Assembly: GCF_029601685.1 (NCBI RefSeq) | Contig: NZ_JARRIR010000002.1 | Coordinates: 620,001 to 684,000 of the forward strand | Reading direction: 5' to 3' | DNA: 64,000 nt | From: Metarhizobium sp017305935 | GTDB taxonomy: Bacteria > Pseudomonadota > Alphaproteobacteria > Rhizobiales > Rhizobiaceae | Shown here: positions 51,240 to 59,729 of the stretch, piece by piece | Position numbering within the stretch: the first letter of the stretch is position 1 | Layout of the letters: every line of letters starts with the position of its first letter | Position numbers and translations under genes: made by a program | The notes under the pieces: generated by a model | Databases searched by the model: none | The model's input: the letters and a program-made list of their open reading frames with translations, nothing else | What the model was told of the DNA's origin: nothing

Positions 51240-52835
51240 TCAATCGATGTTGAAGCTCAACAGCTTCGCCTGGCGGATCGCCGGATTGGCGCGCAGCTTT
51301 TCCAGCACCTCCTCGGAGACCGGACCGTCGACATAAAGAAGCGCGATGGCGTCGCCGCCTTCCTTTTCGCGGCCGAGCTGGAAGTTGGCGATGTTGACCT
51401 TGGCTTCGCCGAGCGTGGTGCCCATGAAGCCGATCATACCGGGCACGTCGGTATTGGTGATGTAGATCATGTGCGGACCGACATCGGCATCCATGTTGAT
51501 GCCCTTGATCTGGATGAAGCGCGGCTTGCCATCAGAGAACACGGTGCCGGCAACCGAACGGGTCTGGTTGGCGGTCTTCACCGTCAACTTGATGTAGCCG
51601 TCATAGACGCCGGTCTTGTCGCGCTTGACCTCGGAAAGGATGACCCCCTTTTCCTTGATCATCACCGGGGCCGAAACCATGTTGACGTCCGCCACCTGCG
51701 GGCGGATGAGGCCGGCGAGCAGCGCCGACGTCAGCGCCTTGGTGTTCATGCCGGCGGTGGCGCCGTCATAGAGGATCTCGATTTCCTTGATCGCGCTTTC
51801 CGTCACCTGGCCGACGAAGGCGCCGAGCACGTCCGCAAGCCTGATGAACGGCTTCAGGCGCGGCGCTTCGTCCGCAGTGATCGAGGGCATGTTGATGGCG
51901 TTGGAAACCGCGCCCTTCATCAGGTAATCCGACATCTGCTCGGCGACCTGAAGCGCGACGTTTTCCTGGGCTTCCGTGGTGGAGGCGCCGAGATGCGGCG
52001 TGCAGACGACGTTGGCCAAGCCGAAAAGCGGGCTTTCGGTGGCAGGCTCGACCTCGAAGACGTCGAAACCGGCGCCGGCGACATGACCGGACTTGATGGC
52101 ATCGGCCAGAGCCGCCTCATCGACGAGACCGCCGCGGGCGCAATTGACGATGCGCACGCCGGGCTTGGTCTTGGCCAGCGCCTCGCGGGAGAGAATGCCG
52201 CGCGTCTTGTCGGTCATCGGCACATGCAGGGTGATGAAATCGGCCTGGGCGAGCAGCTCGTCCAGTTCCACCTTGGTGACGCCCATTTCCTCGGCGCGCT
52301 CGGCCGAAAGGAAGGGGTCATAGGCCAGAACGTTCATGCGCAACCCGATGGCGCGCGAGCAGACGATGGAGCCGATATTGCCGGCGCCGATGACGCCGAG
52401 CGTCTTGCCGGTGATTTCGACACCCATGAACTTCGACTTTTCCCACTTGCCGGCCTGCGTCGAGGTATCGGCGGCCGGAAGCTGGCGAGCGACGGCGAAC
52501 ATCAGCGCGATGGCGTGTTCGGCGGTCGTGATCGAATTGCCGAAGGGCGTGTTCATGACGATGATACCGCGGCGCGAGGCGGCGGGGATATCGACATTGT
52601 CGACGCCGATGCCGGCGCGGCCGATGACCTTGAGATTGGTCGCCGCCGCAATCAGTTTCTCGGTCGCCTTGGTGGCGGAGCGGATGGCGAGACCATCGTA
52701 ATTGCCGATGATTTCGGCGAGCTTGTCCTTGTCCTTGCCGAGCTTCGGCTGGAAATCGACTTCGACGCCGCGATCGCGGAAAATCTGGACGGCGGTTTCC
52801 GACAGTTCGTCGGACACGAGTACGCGCGGTGCCAT
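51240..52835 (-). CDS. serA: D-3-phosphoglycerate dehydrogenase
   Basis: First enzyme of serine synthesis, oxidising 3-phosphoglycerate. It is the long 531-residue form: substrate domain (MAPRVLVSDELSETAVQIFR), NAD-binding domain (GKTLGVIGAGNIGSIVCSRA), then an allosteric substrate-binding domain and a C-terminal ACT domain (VPGMIGFMGTTLGEAKVNIA) for serine feedback. Catalytic residues lie in RIVNCARGGLVDEAAL and CTPHLGASTTEAQENVALQV. It follows serC after 77 bases. Confidence 0.98.
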   Translation of the reverse strand: MAPRVLVSDELSETAVQIFRDRGVEVDFQPKLGKDKDKLAEIIGNYDGLAIRSATKATEKLIAAATNLKVIGRAGIGVDNVDIPAASRRGIIVMNTPFGNSITTAEHAIALMFAVARQLPAADTSTQAGKWEKSKFMGVEITGKTLGVIGAGNIGSIVCSRAIGLRMNVLAYDPFLSAERAEEMGVTKVELDELLAQADFITLHVPMTDKTRGILSREALAKTKPGVRIVNCARGGLVDEAALADAIKSGHVAGAGFDVFEVEPATESPLFGLANVVCTPHLGASTTEAQENVALQVAEQMSDYLMKGAVSNAINMPSITADEAPRLKPFIRLADVLGAFVGQVTESAIKEIEILYDGATAGMNTKALTSALLAGLIRPQVADVNMVSAPVMIKEKGVILSEVKRDKTGVYDGYIKLTVKTANQTRSVAGTVFSDGKPRFIQIKGINMDADVGPHMIYITNTDVPGMIGFMGTTLGEAKVNIANFQLGREKEGGDAIALLYVDGPVSEEVLEKLRANPAIRQAKLLSFNID

Positions 52836-52912
52836 GACGGCCTCCTCAAGAATTCTATCGATTGGAAAAGAAGATCAAAGGCTTCGCCCTATCAGGGCGA
52901 AGCAGGAGAGGC

Positions 52913-54091
52913 TCAGGCCGCAGCCTTGCCCAAGGTCGCCTTCTGGGTCTCGAAGGCCCAGGTCAGCCAGGGCATCAGCGCCTGCATGTCCGATGTCTCG
53001 ATCGTGGCGCCGGCCCAGATGCGCAGACCCGAGGGAGCGTCGCGATAGGCGCCGATATCGAAGGCCACGCCTTCCTTTTCGAGAAGGGCGACGACGCCCT
53101 TGGCGAAATCGGCCTGGCCGGCGGCGTCGAGAGCGGTGACGTCCGTGTCGACGATCTTCAGGCAGACCGAGGTGTTGGACCGCGTCGCCGGATCGACGGC
53201 CAGATTGGCGATCCAGTCATTGGCTTCGACGAAATCGAAGATGACCTTGGCATTGGCATCGGCACGGGAGAACAGGGCCTTGAGGCCGCCAATCGACTTC
53301 GCCCATTGCAGCGCATCGATATAGTCCTCGACGCAGAGCATGGAGGGCGTGTTGATGGTTTCGCCGGCAAAAATGCCTTCGATCAGCTTGCCGCCCTTGG
53401 TCAGGCGGAAGATCTTCGGCAGCGGCCAGGCCGGCTCGTAGGATTGCAGGCGCTCGACGGCGCGGGGGCTGAGGATGAGAATGCCATGCGCGCCCTCGCC
53501 GCCCAGAACCTTCTGCCAGGAGAAGGTGACGACATCGAGCTTGGCAAAGTCCATGTCCTGGGCAAAAGCGGCCGAGGTGGCGTCGCAGATCGTCAGGCCC
53601 TGGCGTTCCGCGGGAATGAAATCGCCGTTCGGCACACGCACGCCGGAGGTGGTGCCGTTCCAGGTGAAGACCACGTCGCGGTCGAAATCGATCTTGGCAA
53701 GGTCCGGAAGCTGGCCGTAGTCGGCGGAGAGCTTGCGAACATCGGGAAGTTTCAATTCCTTGACGACATCGGAAACCCAGCCGGAGCCGAAGCTTTCCCA
53801 GGCGACCATGTCGACGCCGCGCTGGCCCAGCAACGACCAAAGCGCCATTTCGACGGCGCCGGTGTCGGAAGCCGGCACGATGCCGATGCGATAATCGGCA
53901 GGCACGTTCAGAACCTCACGGGTGAGGTCGATCGCCAGCTTGAGCTTGGTCTTGCCGATTTTTGCGCGGTGGGAGCGGCCCAGTGCTGCATCTTGCAGGG
54001 CTTCGAGCGACCAACCGGGACGCTTCGAGCAGGGGCCAGAAGAAAAATGGGTATTGCCCGGACGGATGTCCGGCTTCACTGTCGTCGTCAT
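52913..54091 (-). CDS. serC: Phosphoserine aminotransferase
   Basis: PLP enzyme converting 3-phosphohydroxypyruvate to phosphoserine. The 392-residue product starts MTTTVKPDIRPGNTHFSSGP. It is the alphaproteobacterial form, with PASDTGAVEMALWSLLG, VFTWNGTTSGVRVPNGDF and the PLP lysine segment VVTFSWQKVLGGEGAHGILI. Its ribosome binding site is inside a hairpin loop of a serC-type RNA leader. Operon with serA. Confidence 0.97.
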   Translation of the reverse strand: MTTTVKPDIRPGNTHFSSGPCSKRPGWSLEALQDAALGRSHRAKIGKTKLKLAIDLTREVLNVPADYRIGIVPASDTGAVEMALWSLLGQRGVDMVAWESFGSGWVSDVVKELKLPDVRKLSADYGQLPDLAKIDFDRDVVFTWNGTTSGVRVPNGDFIPAERQGLTICDATSAAFAQDMDFAKLDVVTFSWQKVLGGEGAHGILILSPRAVERLQSYEPAWPLPKIFRLTKGGKLIEGIFAGETINTPSMLCVEDYIDALQWAKSIGGLKALFSRADANAKVIFDFVEANDWIANLAVDPATRSNTSVCLKIVDTDVTALDAAGQADFAKGVVALLEKEGVAFDIGAYRDAPSGLRIWAGATIETSDMQALMPWLTWAFETQKATLGKAAA

Positions 54092-54092
54092 G

Positions 54093-54131
54093 ATCTATCC
54101 TTCCAGATAGTAGCTCCTCGTTAGGGAGGAG
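54093..54131 (-). promoter_or_regulatory. serC RNA motif (two-hairpin leader)
   Basis: On the minus strand, directly before serC, hairpin CTCCTC-CCTAAC-GAGGAG (54131-54114) is followed by hairpin CTATC-TGGAAG-GATAG (54110-54095). The loop of the second presents the Shine-Dalgarno GGAAGG a few bases before the ATG. This is the layout of the Rfam serC motif (RF00517), known upstream of serC-serA operons in alphaproteobacteria. Confidence 0.8.
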
Positions 54132-54325
54132 TGTCCTGACGCCGTTGCTATAGAAAATGGCGCAGAGGCGCAAGTGAAATTCGCAGCGCCTGCGAAAATT
54201 TCGCAAGAGGCCCGGCACCGGCAGGAAAGCTCGGCATGCCCCGGAAAGGCCGCAGACGCGTCATGCTTGCGCCGCCTTGATCGCATCAAAAGGTGACAGG
54301 GATAATCGACTCTTTGGAGACAGGG

Positions 54326-54751
54326 ATGCAGATCGCGCTGATTGCCATGACGATTCTCGGCTGCGACGACGCCGTCACGCAATGCCACTACATCGCCACC
54401 GCCCCGAAGCAATATGCGTCGGTGGAACTGTGCGACGCCGCCTCGCAAAAGGAGTTGTCGCGCGTCGGCAATGTCAATTATCCAAGCGTGGTCGCCGTTT
54501 GCGAGAAGCGCGAGGCGAAGGCGGCCCAAGAGACCGCAGCGGCAAAACCGGCCCCTGCGCCGCAGCCGCTGGCTGCAAACGCCCCGCAGCCAGTGGCGCA
54601 GGCGGAAGAGCCCGGGCTGATCGCCCATGCGATGACGCTGGTCTCCGGCGCCGGCAGCAGCGCCGCCTCGATAGGCGGCGCGGTGGTGCGCTGGCCGACG
54701 CATGTGGTGTCGAAAAGCTATTCCTGGTTGATCGAGCGCGTGACGCCGTAA
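54326..54751 (+). CDS. Hypothetical small cysteine-containing protein
   Basis: A 141-residue protein. The ATG at 54326 (MQIALIAMTILGCDDAVTQC) follows GGAGACAGGG; an in-frame start at 54293 is less likely. The first 65 residues contain four cysteines (GC, QC, LC, VC) and look like a small folded domain. An Ala/Pro-rich linker (AKPAPAPQPLAANAPQPVAQ) and a short C-terminal helix (WPTHVVSKSYSWLIERV) follow. The hydrophobic N terminus may be a weak export or anchor signal. I do not recognise a family. Confidence 0.65.
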   Translation: MQIALIAMTILGCDDAVTQCHYIATAPKQYASVELCDAASQKELSRVGNVNYPSVVAVCEKREAKAAQETAAAKPAPAPQPLAANAPQPVAQAEEPGLIAHAMTLVSGAGSSAASIGGAVVRWPTHVVSKSYSWLIERVTP

Positions 54752-54761
54752 GAAGCAACTC

Positions 54762-55505
54762 TTACCAGAGCGCGACGCGCACGCCGGCGCGGAATTCGTG
54801 ACGGGCAAAGCCGTCATCCTCGCCACGGGCAGCGCCTGCCCGGAACATATCGCCGCCGGCCATGTCGGAGTAGCGGTAGCCCAGATCCAGTTTGACCCGG
54901 TCGGTCAGCGCATAGGAAACGCCGGCCATCAGCGCGTAGGTGAAGCGCCAGTCGGCATTGCCGTCGAAGGACTCGCCGCCGCAATTTACCGCGCCGCAGG
55001 TATAGGTCGCCTCGGCATCCGACCATTTCAGCCGCGTCGCACCCAGGCCGGCGCCGAGATAGGGCGTGAAGCCGGCAATGGTGGCCAGATCGACATAGCC
55101 ATTGGCCATGACGCCGATGCCGCGATAATCTGCGCCATAGCTTGCCGAGCAGGCCACGCCGCAACTGCCCTCCGCGCCGAACCGGTCCTTGAACGTATCG
55201 ACGGTGACATCGGCGCGCAGCACGTCGGTCACCTGGTAACCGATGCCGACTCCATAGGAGACGGGATGGGAGAAGCGTCCTTCGTCGAAGCCGCGATAAG
55301 TGCCGGCGCCATCGACGAGACCGGCATCCTCGTCGGCGGTCCAGCCGGCAAAGCCGAGATCGGCGCGCAGGTAAGGCCCGGTGCCGGCGCTGACCGTGCC
55401 GGCTTCGGCAAGGGTGATTTCCGGGGCTAGGTCCGCCGCCGATGCGCCATGGCAGAAGCCGACGGCACATGCCGCCGCCAGAGAAATCGTCGCCAACCGG
55501 ACCAT
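54762..55505 (-). CDS. Outer membrane beta-barrel protein (Omp25/31-like)
   Basis: A 247-residue outer membrane protein. ATG 55505 (MVRLATISLAAACAVGFCHG) has GGGGTG at 6 bases and opens a signal peptide ending ASAAD. The mature part has alternating beta-strand pattern (GPYLRADLGFAGWTADEDAG, SYGVGIGYQVTDVLRADVTV, YALTDRVKLDLGYRYSDMAG) and ends HEFRAGVRVALW with the terminal aromatic residue of barrels. Four or more cysteines in loops could form disulfides. A perfect CtrA box lies 50 bases upstream. It is a paralogue of the next gene upstream. Confidence 0.88.
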   Translation of the reverse strand: MVRLATISLAAACAVGFCHGASAADLAPEITLAEAGTVSAGTGPYLRADLGFAGWTADEDAGLVDGAGTYRGFDEGRFSHPVSYGVGIGYQVTDVLRADVTVDTFKDRFGAEGSCGVACSASYGADYRGIGVMANGYVDLATIAGFTPYLGAGLGATRLKWSDAEATYTCGAVNCGGESFDGNADWRFTYALMAGVSYALTDRVKLDLGYRYSDMAGGDMFRAGAARGEDDGFARHEFRAGVRVALW

Positions 55506-55553
55506 CGAAACACCCCGCACCGTTTCAGGAATGGCTTCAGTATCGGCGCAAAT

Positions 55554-55572
55554 GGTTAACGATGCGTTAACC
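55554..55572 (-). promoter_or_regulatory. Perfect palindromic CtrA box upstream of omp (54.8 kb)
   Basis: GGTTAAC-GATGC-GTTAACC is a perfect dyad that contains TTAA-CGATGCG-TTAA, the exact CtrA consensus. It is 50 bases from the start codon of the outer membrane protein gene. Confidence 0.7.
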
Positions 55573-55610
55573 ATATTTCTTAAGCCTATGGAAACCACGA
55601 TCCCGACGCG

Positions 55611-55646
55611 AAACGGCCGCCCGGAGGAACCTCCGGACGGCCGTTT
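55611..55646 (-). terminator. Hairpin after the second omp gene
   Basis: Arms AAACGGCCG-CCGGAGG and CCTCCGG-CGGCCGTTT with one mismatch. It lies 22 bases after the stop of the omp gene at 55669. The T-run is only three bases, so efficiency may be moderate. Confidence 0.7.
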
Positions 55647-55668
55647 CGGACAGTCGAATGCGCAGGAT

Positions 55669-56523
55669 TTACTTGTAGACCGGCGGCTGCATGGGGATTT
55701 CCGCCGGCGGCACATAGGCCTGCTGGTCGCAGCCGTTGAAGATATAGCGCATGCCGACGCGGCCTTCATGCGAGGAAATGCTCTTGTCGTAGCCCGGCCC
55801 GCCGCTCTCGGCATAACCGAACATGTTGCCGCCGTTGATGTGGCGGTAGCGATAACCGACATCGGCCTTCAGATTGCAGGTGACGTCGATGGAGGCGCCC
55901 GCCATCAGCGCATAGGTGAAGCGCCAGCCGCCCTTGCCGTCATGCGAGACGGAATCGTCGCAATTGGTGGGATCGCCGTCGGCGCAGGACGTGTTGTTGA
56001 GGTTGCTCCACTTGACATAGGTGCCGCCGATGCCGGCGCCGACATAAGGCGTGACCGAACCATAGGTGCCGATATCGACATAAGCGTTGGCCAGCAGGCT
56101 GTAGGCGGTCAGCGAGGCATAGTCGCGCGAGGTGCAGCGATCGAAGCAGGCGCCGAAATCGGCGCCGCCGCCGCTGGTCGAGCCTTCGAACTTCGACCGC
56201 GACAGGTAGTCGAAGGTCAGATCGGTGCGCAGGTAGGAATTGACCTGGTAACCGACACCGGCGCCGACCGTGAAGGCATTGCGCAGCTTGACGTGATCGA
56301 AATCACGCTCATAGCCGTTGCTGCCCTGGAAGAAGCGGGCGCCGCGAAGGCGGTTGAAGGAATAACCGGCATCGCCGCGCAGATACCAGCCCGATGTCGA
56401 GGCGACCTGGACCGGCTCCTCGATCGGCTGCATGGGAACGGGTTCCGGCTGGTACAGATCGGCTGAAAGCGCCGGGCTGCTGGCAAGAAGAGCGGCAAAA
56501 ATGCCGATCAGGCTTTTCTTCAT
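55669..56523 (-). CDS. Outer membrane beta-barrel protein (Omp25/31-like)
   Basis: A 284-residue outer membrane protein with signal peptide MKKSLIGIFAALLASSPALS. The mature protein has a Pro-rich start (YQPEPVPMQPIEEPVQVAST) and barrel strands (GWYLRGDAGYSFNRLRGARF, VGAGVGYQVNSYLRTDLTFD, ADVGYRYRHINGGNMFGY). Unusually, it continues past the last strand with YVPPAEIPMQPPVYK, a Pro-rich tail echoing its N terminus. It has its own promoter region with a perfect CtrA box and a terminator, so it is a separate unit from its downstream paralogue. Confidence 0.88.
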   Translation of the reverse strand: MKKSLIGIFAALLASSPALSADLYQPEPVPMQPIEEPVQVASTSGWYLRGDAGYSFNRLRGARFFQGSNGYERDFDHVKLRNAFTVGAGVGYQVNSYLRTDLTFDYLSRSKFEGSTSGGGADFGACFDRCTSRDYASLTAYSLLANAYVDIGTYGSVTPYVGAGIGGTYVKWSNLNNTSCADGDPTNCDDSVSHDGKGGWRFTYALMAGASIDVTCNLKADVGYRYRHINGGNMFGYAESGGPGYDKSISSHEGRVGMRYIFNGCDQQAYVPPAEIPMQPPVYK

Positions 56524-56608
56524 GGCTTCGACTCCAAGACGATGTGTGGATTGGCAAAGCCGCGGCCAGCCAACTGTCCCATTTGTCTTGGATAATGAAA
56601 TGAAAAGG

Positions 56609-56623
56609 TTAAGACCCGATTAA
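56609..56623 (-). promoter_or_regulatory. Perfect CtrA box upstream of omp (55.7 kb)
   Basis: TTAA-GACCCGA-TTAA, an exact match to the CtrA consensus, 86 bases before the start codon of the outer membrane protein gene. Confidence 0.65.
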
Positions 56624-56673
56624 CTACGCTCGTTTACCGAGAATCTTCCCTGCCACCAGGCATGGCGGCGGCC

Positions 56674-57771
56674 TTATTCAATCATTCGAATGCTGGCCAC
56701 GGCCGCGATGAAGTCGGCTTGTCGGTTCAAACCGGACTTGGTCAGAATGGATTTGACCTGGCTTCGAACCGTTTCGCGGCTGACGCCGATCTGTGCCGCG
56801 GCAGCATTCACATCGACACCGCCGGCCAGCAGTCTGGCGACCCGCGCTTCTGCCGGCGACAAGTCGAAAAGCCCCTGGATAGTTTCGGCCGTCGGCACGA
56901 GCGAACGGTCCACCGGCGTAATGATCACGAAGAAAACCGCGTGTGTGAAAATATCCCGGGCATTGCCGCGCACAGGTACGAGGTGAACGACAGCCGGCAT
57001 TTGCGTTTCATGGGCCGGTAAGGGAAAGGACAGGCTGCGGTAATCCTTGCTGGCAATCCCCTCCTTCGAGCGCAGAAGAGCGGTCTTGAGCAGATCGTTG
57101 GCCGGCGCGTGACGAAAATACAGGCGATCGGAGGCTCCGATCTGCACTTGCGCAAAATTCTCCATCAATGCGTTACAAGCCATCAGCTTGCCGTCCATAC
57201 CGAGAACCGCCGATGGCAAGCCGGTCATGGCAAGTGTTTCGACCGCAGCTCGAACCCTTTCGAATTCCAGGCGACTGGACATCATCGCCGCTCGCGCCAA
57301 ATGTGGACGGATACCGTCCAGAAACGCAATGGCGGAGGCTTCGACGGGGCCTGTCACGCTCTTCTTTTCCAAAGCGAAAATGATCTTATCGCCGCTGGGC
57401 ACATTGATGACCGTCGATGTGCCGAAACCGTAACCCAGGGGTCGAAAAACCTCCATGATGATGGGATGCCGTTGGCATTCCTCTTCGGTGAAATGTCTGG
57501 CCTCATCGACAAAACCGTCATGCTCGATATTGAGCAGATGTGCCGCCCGCGTATTCCGCGTCATCCAGCCCTCGGCCAGGATTTTCTGGGTGATGTCGTC
57601 AAGCGATCTCGATGCCAAGGCGCGGCTACCGCGCGCACTGGCATTGAAAAGCGCCGTGCCGTGAAAGCCATTCATCCGGGCCATGTCATCGAGAATGGAA
57701 AGCCAGTTTTCGGGAAAGAAAGCGGCTTCATAGATGGCATCGATGAGATCGGCAGCAGTCTCTGTACTCAT
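56674..57771 (-). CDS. LuxR-family regulator with large N-terminal domain
   Basis: A 365-residue regulator starting MSTETAADLIDAIYEAAFFP. The C-terminal helix-turn-helix is of the LuxR/NarL type (LFDLSPAEARVARLLAGGVD then IGVSRETVRSQVKSILTKSG). The N-terminal 290 residues seem to include a PAS-like part (GLPSAVLGMDGKLMACNALM). The ligand is unknown. It stands alone, next to the omp genes on the same strand, after a RIME-like repeat. Confidence 0.85.
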   Translation of the reverse strand: MSTETAADLIDAIYEAAFFPENWLSILDDMARMNGFHGTALFNASARGSRALASRSLDDITQKILAEGWMTRNTRAAHLLNIEHDGFVDEARHFTEEECQRHPIIMEVFRPLGYGFGTSTVINVPSGDKIIFALEKKSVTGPVEASAIAFLDGIRPHLARAAMMSSRLEFERVRAAVETLAMTGLPSAVLGMDGKLMACNALMENFAQVQIGASDRLYFRHAPANDLLKTALLRSKEGIASKDYRSLSFPLPAHETQMPAVVHLVPVRGNARDIFTHAVFFVIITPVDRSLVPTAETIQGLFDLSPAEARVARLLAGGVDVNAAAAQIGVSRETVRSQVKSILTKSGLNRQADFIAAVASIRMIE

Positions 57772-58113
57772 TCCGGATCCGGAGATATTCCAATCACAGT
57801 GTCTTTACCACAAATTTGCCATATTCGGATAACTTCGCAAGCATCGACAACGACGATTTGCGGTTCGTCAGCGAAAGAATTCCTGCACCTTGTTAATTTG
57901 CTGCAGAGCCATTCCCTTATGCTGCCCCGCCCGCCGGTTTGGTCCTGTTTCGACTGCAACTGGCCGCCCGAGAGCATTTCCAGCCGAGGCGTGATCGCTT
58001 CGGCGTCGGACAATGCGGCAAAAGGAAAAAGTTAGAGCATTTCCGGGAAACCAGTGTTCACCGGAATGCTCTAGGGGCAGCCATCGAAAAGATCTACGCG
58101 ATGAATTTCGCGA
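57772..58113. other. Intergenic region between glmM and the LuxR gene
   Basis: A 342-base gap, largely filled by a compound RIME-like repeat (57971-58073). The rest should hold the promoter of the LuxR-type gene. No coding frame is convincing. Confidence 0.5.
57971..58073. repeat. Compound RIME-like repeat (copy 7)
   Basis: The unit AGAGCATTTCCAGCCGAGGC, CGCTTCGGCGTCGGACAATG matches copy 5. It is followed by a separate palindrome AGAGCATTTCCGG...CCGGAATGCTCT (58034-58072) that can fold into a hairpin. Confidence 0.7.
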
Positions 58114-59466
58114 TCAGGCTGCGGTGCGGACGTTGGCGATGATGCCGACGAGGTCGTTGACGATGCGTTCGATCTGGTTGCGATCGTCGCCCTCGGCCAT
58201 GACGCGGATCAGCGGCTCGGTCCCGGATGGGCGGATCACCAGGCGGCCGTGGCGGGAAAGCTCCTGCTCGGCATCGGCGATCGCCTGGCGCACGATCGTA
58301 TCCTCCAGCGGCTTGCCGCCGGAATAGCGCACGTTCTTGAGCAGTTGCGGAACCGGCTCGAAGCGGCGGCAGACCTCGCTGACCGTTTTTCCGGTGCGCT
58401 TGACGCAGGCGAGAATCTGCAAGGCGGCCACAAGGCCATCGCCGGTTGTGCCGAAATCGGACAGCACGATATGGCCGGACTGCTCGCCGCCGATATTGTA
58501 ACCGTGCTGGCGCATATGCTCGACCACATAGCGGTCGCCGACCTTGGTGCGGGCGAGATTGAGGCCCTTGGATTGCAGGAAGCGCTCCAGCCCGAGATTG
58601 GACATGATGGTAGCGACGATGCCGTCGCCCTTCAGCGTCTCGTCCTCGGCCCAGCTTTCGGCGACGACGGCCATCAACTGGTCGCCGTCGATGATGTCGC
58701 CGTTCTCGTCGATAATGATGACGCGGTCGGCGTCGCCATCGAGCGCGATGCCGATATCGGCGCGCACCTCATCCACCTTTTTCTGCAAGGCGGCGGGATG
58801 GGTCGAGCCGCAATTCAGGTTGATGTTGGTGCCGTTGGGCTCATTGCCGATGGTCACGACGTCGGCGCCCAGCTCCCAGAGCACGGCAGGCGCCACCTTG
58901 TAGGCGGCGCCGTTGGCGCAATCGATGGCGACGCGCAGGCCCTGCAGCGTCACGTCGCGCGGCAGCGTGCGCTTGGCGAATTCGATATAGCGGTCATGCA
59001 CGCCGTCGATGCGCTTGGCGCGGCCGATATTGTCGGCGGTGGCGAGTTGCGGCCCGAGATCCCTTTCCAGCAGATCCTCGATCTGCATTTCGAGATCGTC
59101 GGAAAGCTTGTAACCGTCAGGGCCGAACAGCTTGATGCCGTTGTCTTCGTAAGGATTGTGCGAGGCGGAGATCATCACGCCGATATCGGCGCGCAGCGAA
59201 CGCGTCAGCATGGCGACGGCCGGCGTCGGGATCGGGCCGAGAACGAATGCATCGATACCGGCGGCGGTGAAGCCGGCGACCATGGCGTTCTCCAGCATAT
59301 AGCCGGACAGGCGCGTATCCTTGCCGATGACGACGCGGTGGCGATGCGAGCCGCGGCGGAAAATCGTACCGACGGCGATGCCGACCCGCATGGCGAGATC
59401 AGGCGTCATCGGGAACGTGTTGGATTGTCCCCGGATGCCATCGGTCCCGAAATAACGTCTTTTCAT
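58114..59466 (-). CDS. glmM: Phosphoglucosamine mutase
   Basis: Interconverts glucosamine-6- and -1-phosphate for peptidoglycan and LPS. The start at 59466 (MKRRYFGTDGIRGQSNTFPM) gives 450 residues; the upstream in-frame start adds an unlikely N terminus. The phosphoserine loop is GVMISASHNPYEDNGIKLFG, the metal site DGDADRVIIID and the sugar-phosphate site RPSGTEPLIRVMAEG. It is downstream of ftsH, with two hairpins in the gap. Confidence 0.97.
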   Translation of the reverse strand: MKRRYFGTDGIRGQSNTFPMTPDLAMRVGIAVGTIFRRGSHRHRVVIGKDTRLSGYMLENAMVAGFTAAGIDAFVLGPIPTPAVAMLTRSLRADIGVMISASHNPYEDNGIKLFGPDGYKLSDDLEMQIEDLLERDLGPQLATADNIGRAKRIDGVHDRYIEFAKRTLPRDVTLQGLRVAIDCANGAAYKVAPAVLWELGADVVTIGNEPNGTNINLNCGSTHPAALQKKVDEVRADIGIALDGDADRVIIIDENGDIIDGDQLMAVVAESWAEDETLKGDGIVATIMSNLGLERFLQSKGLNLARTKVGDRYVVEHMRQHGYNIGGEQSGHIVLSDFGTTGDGLVAALQILACVKRTGKTVSEVCRRFEPVPQLLKNVRYSGGKPLEDTIVRQAIADAEQELSRHGRLVIRPSGTEPLIRVMAEGDDRNQIERIVNDLVGIIANVRTAA

Positions 59467-59560
59467 GAAGGCCCCCGAAAAGGAGCAGCGCAACGGCGCC
59501 GCAAAAGGTCACAAATCCGGCGTCACGACGGTAAAAAGCCGGAGCATGGATGCGAAATCG

Positions 59561-59588
59561 AAAAAAGGGCGACGCAGTACCTGCGCCC
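59561..59588 (-). terminator. Hairpin with T-run upstream of glmM
   Basis: On the minus strand GGG-CGCAG-GTA-CTGCG-(TCG)-CCC is followed by six T residues, 95 bases before the glmM start. It is a second hairpin in the ftsH-glmM gap, so it could end a short transcript or act as an attenuator. Confidence 0.5.
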
Positions 59589-59682
59589 CTCAGACATGCT
59601 CTCATGCCACAAAGCACCGGAGCCGGCACGTAAAATAACGTCAATCCCGCTTACATCCCGTTACCCAGGGAACAGCAGAGCA

Positions 59683-59713
59683 GAAAAAAAACGCCCGCCG
59701 GGAAGGCGGGCGT
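59683..59713 (-). terminator. Terminator of ftsH
   Basis: Stem ACGCCCGCC/GGCGGGCGT with a 5-base loop and eight T residues on the minus strand, 16 bases after the ftsH stop. Confidence 0.9.
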
Positions 59714-59729
59714 CCGGGAGAACCGGGGA

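Noticed and set aside
59399..59644. An 81-codon frame upstream of and overlapping glmM
   Set aside because: It overlaps the start of glmM in another frame and runs through the terminator hairpin; only the structured region itself is reported.
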